Of a stretch of DNA of 10,383 nt, positions 6,486-10,383 are shown piece by piece. A model generated the notes under the pieces. It was not told the origin of the DNA. It worked only from the letters and a program-made list of their open reading frames with translations, and searched no databases. This DNA comes from Candidatus Latescibacterota bacterium (lineage in GTDB: Bacteria > Latescibacterota > 4484-107). The stretch spans positions 1 to 10,383 of the forward strand of contig JAUWMS010000041.1 of assembly GCA_030613045.1 (NCBI GenBank). Direction: 5' to 3'. Position 1 is the stretch's first letter; each line of letters starts with the position of its first letter. The position numbers and the translations under genes are program-made.

Positions 6486-8003
6486 TCAGACGAGTTCCGC
6501 CGTGATCTCCCGGGCCAGAACAGCCGGCCGGAGGGTGCCGCTCCTGCCGGAGTGGGTGTACACCGTGTAAACCACGAGAAACCGGTCCGGCCCGGTGACC
6601 AGCGTACAGCTGTTGGCGCAGGTGTTGCGGTTCTGCTCGACCGCGGGATCCCCAAGACCCTCCACCAACGTAATGTCATTCCCCCACTCCCTGCCTTCGC
6701 CGTCTCCGCAGAAGGTGAGGTATTGTCCCGGCCGGCCGTACATGCGAAAGACGATGCCGTTTGGCAAAAGTCCTCCCGCCGGATTCACACTGGTGGACCG
6801 AATGGCCTCCGGTTTCTCCCACGTGTGGCCATCATCGTATGACCGGGTCAGCATCAACGCCGAGTTGGACCGGAGCATGGCCATCCAGTTGCCCCTGGGC
6901 ATATCGGGCGTGATGTGGGCCTGATGAATCGTGTACGCTCCATAGTCGGCATAGTGCACGCTCGCATAGTACGACCAATGCTGTCCCCCGTCGGCGCTTC
7001 CGAAAATATTAGGATAATACCCCGTATCGAGATCCCGTTCCCGGCTGATCACCCTCAAAGCCTGCGCCGGATGCACTCCGAAACTGGTGGCGAACAGCCG
7101 TCCGTCGGACTTCGCCATAATGGGCCGGTACGTCTGGTCGTGGAGCCGCGCCGACGTCGGAGAGGGAAGGAGCAGACGGAGGACGATGTTGTCGGGGTGC
7201 TTTGTTACCAGATCCTCAGGAGAGATTCCCCTCGAGGCATAGTGAAGACTCACTCCGATGCGGTTGCTGGGAATATCTCTGAAGGATCTTCCCAGTTCGG
7301 TGAGGGGCTTCTCTCTGCCGAGACTCGGAAGACGGGGATCTCCGATGTGCCGGACCAGCTTTCTCAGCCACGTACCCACCACGGAATGGGTCGGTTCCAG
7401 CTCCGGATCGTCCTCAACGACCGGCTCCATAAACGCCGGAACAACGATGTCCGGGTCCATCGTCGCCCGGTCTTCCCGCCACATCGCATCGTGCGGCCCC
7501 CGGCTGAACATCCGGATGGAGCGATATGCTTCCGGCAAATCGCCCAGCCGGTAAAAAACCCGGCATCCTCTGAGGGTTTCTCCCGGCGTAAAGTCAACGG
7601 GGCTAACCGTCACCGCGTCTAAGCTGATCATGGTCGGCTCGAAGTAGATCTGGCGACCGTCGGGAAGCGTCTGCCTCTCCCGCAGGAATTCCTCGGCTTC
7701 CTCGAGACCGACGACCGCGTGTATCCAATGCACGCCGCCATCCTCAGAGAGGTACCACAGATAGTGGTAGTCGGCGTGGGAAGGCATCTCATCGTTTCCG
7801 ACGGTCACGGCGCAAACCAGCCGTCCATCCCGCAGCCGCCAAACAGAAGGAAACATGAAAAGACCCCAGACCGCCTCTCCTTCAGGGGCCAGCATGACAA
7901 TCCGGGCCGGACCAGGCTCCACACGGATTCCAACGTCCGGAACTTTTCCGGGTTCCATGACACGGGAGATGTACCTCGCTTTTTTCATGGTCTCTCTACC
8001 CAT
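6486..8003 (-). CDS. Sialidase-fold (Asp-box/BNR) protein, long form
   Basis: The protein has 505 residues from ATG 8003. Three Asp boxes (S-x-D-x-G-x-x-W) are visible: SEDGGVHW (86-93), SADGGQHW (336-343) and SYDDGHTW (388-395), marking a six-bladed sialidase-type propeller. Between boxes 1 and 2 lie about 240 residues, much more than one or two blades need, including an acidic, Pro-rich part (FMEPVVEDDPELEPTHSVVG). This looks like a lid or inserted domain. The first strand after the leader, FMFPSVWRLRDGRLVCAV, matches the first blade. The start is ambiguous: ATG 8003 (GGGAG very close) or ATG 7988 (weak GAGAG); codons upstream of 8003 run into repeat DNA. There is no clear signal peptide. 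Family members include exo-sialidases (GH33) and many non-sialidase glycosidases or binding proteins, so the substrate is open. It follows the broken paralogue by 81 bases. Confidence 0.82.
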   Translation of the reverse strand: MGRETMKKARYISRVMEPGKVPDVGIRVEPGPARIVMLAPEGEAVWGLFMFPSVWRLRDGRLVCAVTVGNDEMPSHADYHYLWYLSEDGGVHWIHAVVGLEEAEEFLRERQTLPDGRQIYFEPTMISLDAVTVSPVDFTPGETLRGCRVFYRLGDLPEAYRSIRMFSRGPHDAMWREDRATMDPDIVVPAFMEPVVEDDPELEPTHSVVGTWLRKLVRHIGDPRLPSLGREKPLTELGRSFRDIPSNRIGVSLHYASRGISPEDLVTKHPDNIVLRLLLPSPTSARLHDQTYRPIMAKSDGRLFATSFGVHPAQALRVISRERDLDTGYYPNIFGSADGGQHWSYYASVHYADYGAYTIHQAHITPDMPRGNWMAMLRSNSALMLTRSYDDGHTWEKPEAIRSTSVNPAGGLLPNGIVFRMYGRPGQYLTFCGDGEGREWGNDITLVEGLGDPAVEQNRNTCANSCTLVTGPDRFLVVYTVYTHSGRSGTLRPAVLAREITAELV

Positions 8004-8051
8004 ACGCTCCCGTTCCTCAAAAAAACTTCCTCGATTCCTGGGGGATGGTGC

Positions 8052-8093
8052 ATGGCTCATTCTTCATTGCTCATTGCTCATTGTTCATTGAAC
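8052..8093. repeat. Heptamer tandem repeat ATTGCTC / ATTCTTC
   Basis: Six units in strict 7-base phase: ATGGCTC, ATTCTTC, ATTGCTC, ATTGCTC, ATTGTTC, ATTGAAC. The same unit family occurs at 1607-1641. The stop codon of the upstream sialidase gene (8085-8087) is formed within the array. The array also supplies the spurious upstream ATG at 8060 for the next gene. Confidence 0.85.
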
Positions 8094-9296
8094 CTTTGGC
8101 AGTTTCCAGCGCACCACCTCGCAATGGGATTCGTCGTCTTCGCCCCTATACGAGGTGCTCGTGACCAGCGTGCCGTCGTCCAACTGCACGGTGCATCCGA
8201 ATCCGCCGCCGCTGTCCCTGCCTATGGGCGTCTTCGTGTCGAGCATCAGGCGGTCGTGCTCGAAGTCGAAGGTAAAGCCATCCGGCGTCTCCCGTCCTAA
8301 GACAGCGCGGACGCCCAATGGCGGGTGCAGATCGCGGACGGTGAACGTCAACAGCAAGCGGCCGTCGTGCAGCTTGAGGATCGCCGGATACATCTCGCCA
8401 TACGTGCTGCCCAACTCGGCGAAAGACCAATACGCGCCGCCGTCTTTGGAGCGATAGAGCGCAAGGCGTTCATGGTGATCCCAGTGTCCGTCGGGCACAT
8501 CGGCTCCGGGCAAAGCGGGCAGATGCTTCGGACTCAGGCGCATCAGGGCCACCAAATCGCCGTTCTCCGCCTCCCGGAAGATCGCCTCGGCGCACACGGG
8601 AAAGCCCATTCCCCGAGCCTCTCCCTTTTCGAAATGCTCGAAAGTGGGGGTGTCGGCAAGACGCCACGTCATTCCTCTGTCCTCGGAGCGGAACAGGTAA
8701 TCGTCCCCATTGGCCGTACCCACGCCCATCATCAGGCCGCCGTCCTTGCATTCCAGCACATTGCGACTGTAAAAAATGTTGAAGCCGGGGCCCCAGCCGG
8801 GCAAATCCTCACCGGCAAATTCCGTGCTCTGCCAGGTCTTGCCGCGATCGGTGGAGCGATGGACGAACGCGCGCGCGTGATCCCTTTCGTTGCGTACATC
8901 CTGCGGGAGCATCTGAGCGGTCATCAAAACGATCCCAAGGTCGATTCAGCCCAATAAAAGGAGAATCGACTCGGAGAGGATGGTAAAATATGGCTCCCGA
9001 CCGACGAAGGGAAGCACCTCCGGCTCCGACCAGGTCTGGCCGCCGTCCATAGAGCGAAAAAGGAGGGCGTCCTCTCGAAGCAGTTGAACCTCAGTCCCCC
9101 CGATTTTTCGTGTACGGTCTAACGGGTGCTGGTGAAACGCCACCAGCAGCAACTCGCCGCCGGACAGTTGGGCCACGCACGGCTTATAGTCGCCGGGAAC
9201 GCCGATGGGTACGCGCTGGACTGGAAGACGGCCTGCGCTCAACTTCTTTGGATTGTGAATTCGGATCGTGTCGTTCCAATGGGTTTGGGTGGTCAT
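8085..9296 (-). pseudogene. Sialidase-fold (Asp-box) gene interrupted by an in-frame TGA
   Basis: From ATG 9296 there are 116 codons, a TGA at 8946-8948, then 286 more codons in the same frame to the stop at 8085. Together this would make a normal ~400-residue six-bladed sialidase-type protein. Asp boxes occur on both sides: SMDGGQTW (82-89) before the TGA, then STDRGKTW (148-155), SEDRGMTW (204-211) and SKDGGAYW (283-290) after it. Blade 1 reads DYKPCVAQLSGGELLLVAF. The break falls between ...GREPYFTILS and MTAQMLPQDV. Removing 30 bases (8943-8972) would give a natural-looking strand ILSDLGIVLMTAQ. An ATG at residue 125 lacks a good ribosome site, so independent translation of the 3' part is doubtful. 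There is no signal peptide. The rest of the frame is clean, so the lesion is recent or a sequence error. Confidence 0.8.
8940..8970. repeat. Hairpin carrying the TGA within the sialidase gene
   Basis: GTCGATTC (8940-8947) and GAATCGAC (8963-8970) are perfect 8-base reverse complements around a 15-base loop. The in-frame TGA (minus strand, 8946-8948) spans the arm/loop boundary. Inverting the loop would change that codon to AGA and leave the frame open. Confidence 0.75.
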
Positions 9297-9304
9297 TTCA
9301 ATGT

Positions 9305-9310
9305 CCTCCT
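9305..9310 (-). promoter_or_regulatory. Shine-Dalgarno of the interrupted sialidase gene
   Basis: AGGAGG with an eight-base spacer to ATG 9296 sets the start. The in-frame codons further upstream (to 9344) lie in the leader hairpin. Confidence 0.65.
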
Positions 9311-9317
9311 GCTGATG

Positions 9318-9346
9318 CCGTGAACGCCACGGTGTTCCGTTCACGG
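9318..9346. promoter_or_regulatory. 9-bp inverted repeat in the sialidase leader
   Basis: CCGTGAACG (9318-9326) and CGTTCACGG (9338-9346) are perfect reverse complements separated by 11 bases, 22-50 bases upstream of ATG 9296. It could be a repressor operator or an mRNA leader hairpin. No T-run follows, so a terminator is unlikely. The binding protein is unknown. Confidence 0.5.
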
Positions 9347-9423
9347 TTCGGAGATCGGACGCTCAACTGTCGTTCGTCATGGGTGGTTTCGCGAGACCGG
9401 CAATCCTCTATACGTCCAACGCA

Positions 9424-9452
9424 AAGATATGGAATTGTAGGAAGGCGCGCAA
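9424..9452 (-). promoter_or_regulatory. Weak candidate sigma-70-like promoter for the sialidase block
   Basis: On the minus strand TTGCGC (-35, 9447-9452), a 17-base spacer and TATCTT (-10, 9424-9429) precede the leader hairpin and the sialidase gene. The match is modest and such pairs occur by chance. Apart from this and the hairpin, 9347-9517 shows no gene. Confidence 0.25.
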
Positions 9453-9517
9453 GAATTTTCTATGACTTGGTCGGAACTGGGGAGTGCAGCGTTTTTTCTT
9501 GCCGCCCCCCCAAAATT

Positions 9518-10383
9518 TTAATAGTTGAGTGGGAGTGGTAGTTGTGCTTCCCTACTGAGCCGTCGTGGCTTTGGGTGGTGGTGTCGAGGGACTACAGAAG
9601 CCAATAAGATAGCCACGCACTTGGAGAGCTTATAGTAAATAAACCCAGTGATCTCCCGAATCTTCATTCGATGGACTAGCGCCACTCCGCTGGAGAGCAC
9701 GAGCATGTGAGCGATCCGCTCCAGACGGGCATAGATAAAAGAAATGGCTGTCCAGAATACGGCATTCAAGTTTTTCAGCTTCACATACTTCTCGACGGCT
9801 ATGGCTTCCCAATGGTAGGTGGTTTTGATGTGGCGATGCACCTCCTCAATCTTCCATCTGAGACCATAGCCTTCAAACATCCTGGAAAGTGCTTCTCCAG
9901 CTTCGGTAATATCGGGGAGGAATCCCAAGAAGAAGCATCGTCCTTTGCCTTTGCGATGCGTGACCATCAGCCACAAGTTCGGACCCTCCGGGGTCAATTG
10001 CACCGAGACGATCCCCGCACGATGCGTCTCTTCTCTGCTCCGATGCTTTCCCATCTTCCGCACCCGAAAGGTATCTCTTAGATTTACACGGTTGGCCAAC
10101 TTTTCCACAAGGACCGCTTCTCCTTTGAAATAGACGTTGCGATTCCCTACCTGACGGTTGATAAAAGGAACTCCCTCTTGGATCAAGGGAAGCATCAGCT
10201 TGCTGCGATCCCCTCCCCGATCAATTACGATGATCAGGGGAGTATCCAAGACCTCTTGAACCGAATAAACTGTATCCAGGATCTTGTGATTCTCACTGGT
10301 GGCTTCCACTTTGAGACTATACAAGTCCGACCAAGCCGGCACCAACGTCTGTCCATCGGCACTGGCTCCTATGGCATTACACA
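9518..10383 (-). CDS. IS4-family transposase (5' end outside window)
   Basis: The frame is open from the right window edge to TAA at 9518, giving 287 codons of the C-terminal part; the real start is outside. DDE-type features are IIVIDRGGDRSK (second Asp, residue 54 of this partial) and the IS4 signature Y(2)R(3)E(6)K in YGLRWKIEEVHRHIK (Y172, R175, E179, K186). After it come KYVKLKNLNAVFWTAISF and a basic tail. The edge sequence CNAIGASADGQTLVP is the region just after the first Asp, which is therefore outside. No frameshift or stop interrupts it, so the element may be intact. Base composition looks more AT-rich than the flanking genes, consistent with transfer. It points toward the sialidase gene, so read-through transcription could affect it. 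Confidence 0.92.
   Translation of the reverse strand, partial: CNAIGASADGQTLVPAWSDLYSLKVEATSENHKILDTVYSVQEVLDTPLIIVIDRGGDRSKLMLPLIQEGVPFINRQVGNRNVYFKGEAVLVEKLANRVNLRDTFRVRKMGKHRSREETHRAGIVSVQLTPEGPNLWLMVTHRKGKGRCFFLGFLPDITEAGEALSRMFEGYGLRWKIEEVHRHIKTTYHWEAIAVEKYVKLKNLNAVFWTAISFIYARLERIAHMLVLSSGVALVHRMKIREITGFIYYKLSKCVAILLASVVPRHHHPKPRRLSREAQLPLPLNY
9518..10383 (-). mobile_element. IS4-family insertion sequence, 3' portion
   Basis: It is defined by the transposase. The left end must lie below 9518, within the AT/GC-skewed stretch just past the stop (9490-9517 has a C-run and a T-run), but without the other end I cannot match terminal inverted repeats or find the target duplication. The coordinates given are the minimum extent. 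Confidence 0.8.

Noticed and set aside
8004..8060. N-terminal extension of the long sialidase-fold protein
   Set aside because: The upstream ATG at 8060 comes from the heptamer repeat and has no ribosome site.
8946..8948. In-frame TGA as a selenocysteine codon
   Set aside because: The hairpin overlaps and precedes the codon rather than following it at the bacterial SECIS distance, and the family has no known Sec site here.

Overview
The window looks like an accessory region of a moderately GC-rich (about 55-60% by eye), uncultured-type bacterium. A sialidase-fold, URO-D-family and TIM-barrel/HEAT repertoire, plus spacers full of short tandem repeats, would fit a Planctomycetes/Verrucomicrobia/Lentisphaerae-like or related candidate-phylum genome. 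This taxonomic guess is low confidence. No rRNA, tRNA or CRISPR array was seen. Every gene I accept lies on the minus strand, so transcription runs from high to low coordinates; the long plus-strand frames are antisense shadows.

Layout in transcription order. (1) 10383-9518: the 3' part of an IS4-family transposase, cut by the window edge. (2) 9517-9297: a leader with a 9-bp inverted repeat. (3) 9296-8085: a sialidase-fold (Asp-box) protein interrupted by an in-frame TGA that sits in a small hairpin. (4) 8003-6486: a second, longer and apparently intact sialidase-fold protein. (5) 6485-6267: a 72-codon C-terminal remnant of a URO-D-family gene. (6) 6090-1808: a tight, intact three-gene run made of a TIM-barrel (GHL10-like) plus HEAT-repeat protein, a subtilisin-family protease without a signal peptide, and a URO-D-family protein. 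(7) 1464-699: a chimera in which the N-terminus of a DegT/DnrJ/EryC1/StrS aminotransferase gene is joined out of frame to the C-terminal half of an aldo/keto reductase gene. (8) 702-475: a doubtful 75-codon frame. (9) 191-1: the start of a protein resembling GH32/GH43-like five-bladed propellers.

Two themes stand out. First, gene decay: three loci (DegT/AKR, the URO-D remnant, the TGA-broken sialidase) are damaged in 10 kb while their neighbours are intact. Second, four tracts of period-7 repeats of three unrelated sequences occupy the spacers, and two of them supply the stop codon of the gene they follow. A period-9 (partly 8) family fills the spacer at 250-430.

Functionally, the sialidase-fold and TIM-barrel proteins suggest handling of carbohydrate or another small organic substrate, and the URO-D family includes methyltransferase-like enzymes acting on small molecules. 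The substrate cannot be read from the sequence. The least ordinary intact unit is the 6090-1808 operon, which pairs a HEAT-repeat TIM-barrel protein with a probably cytoplasmic subtilase and a URO-D-like enzyme.
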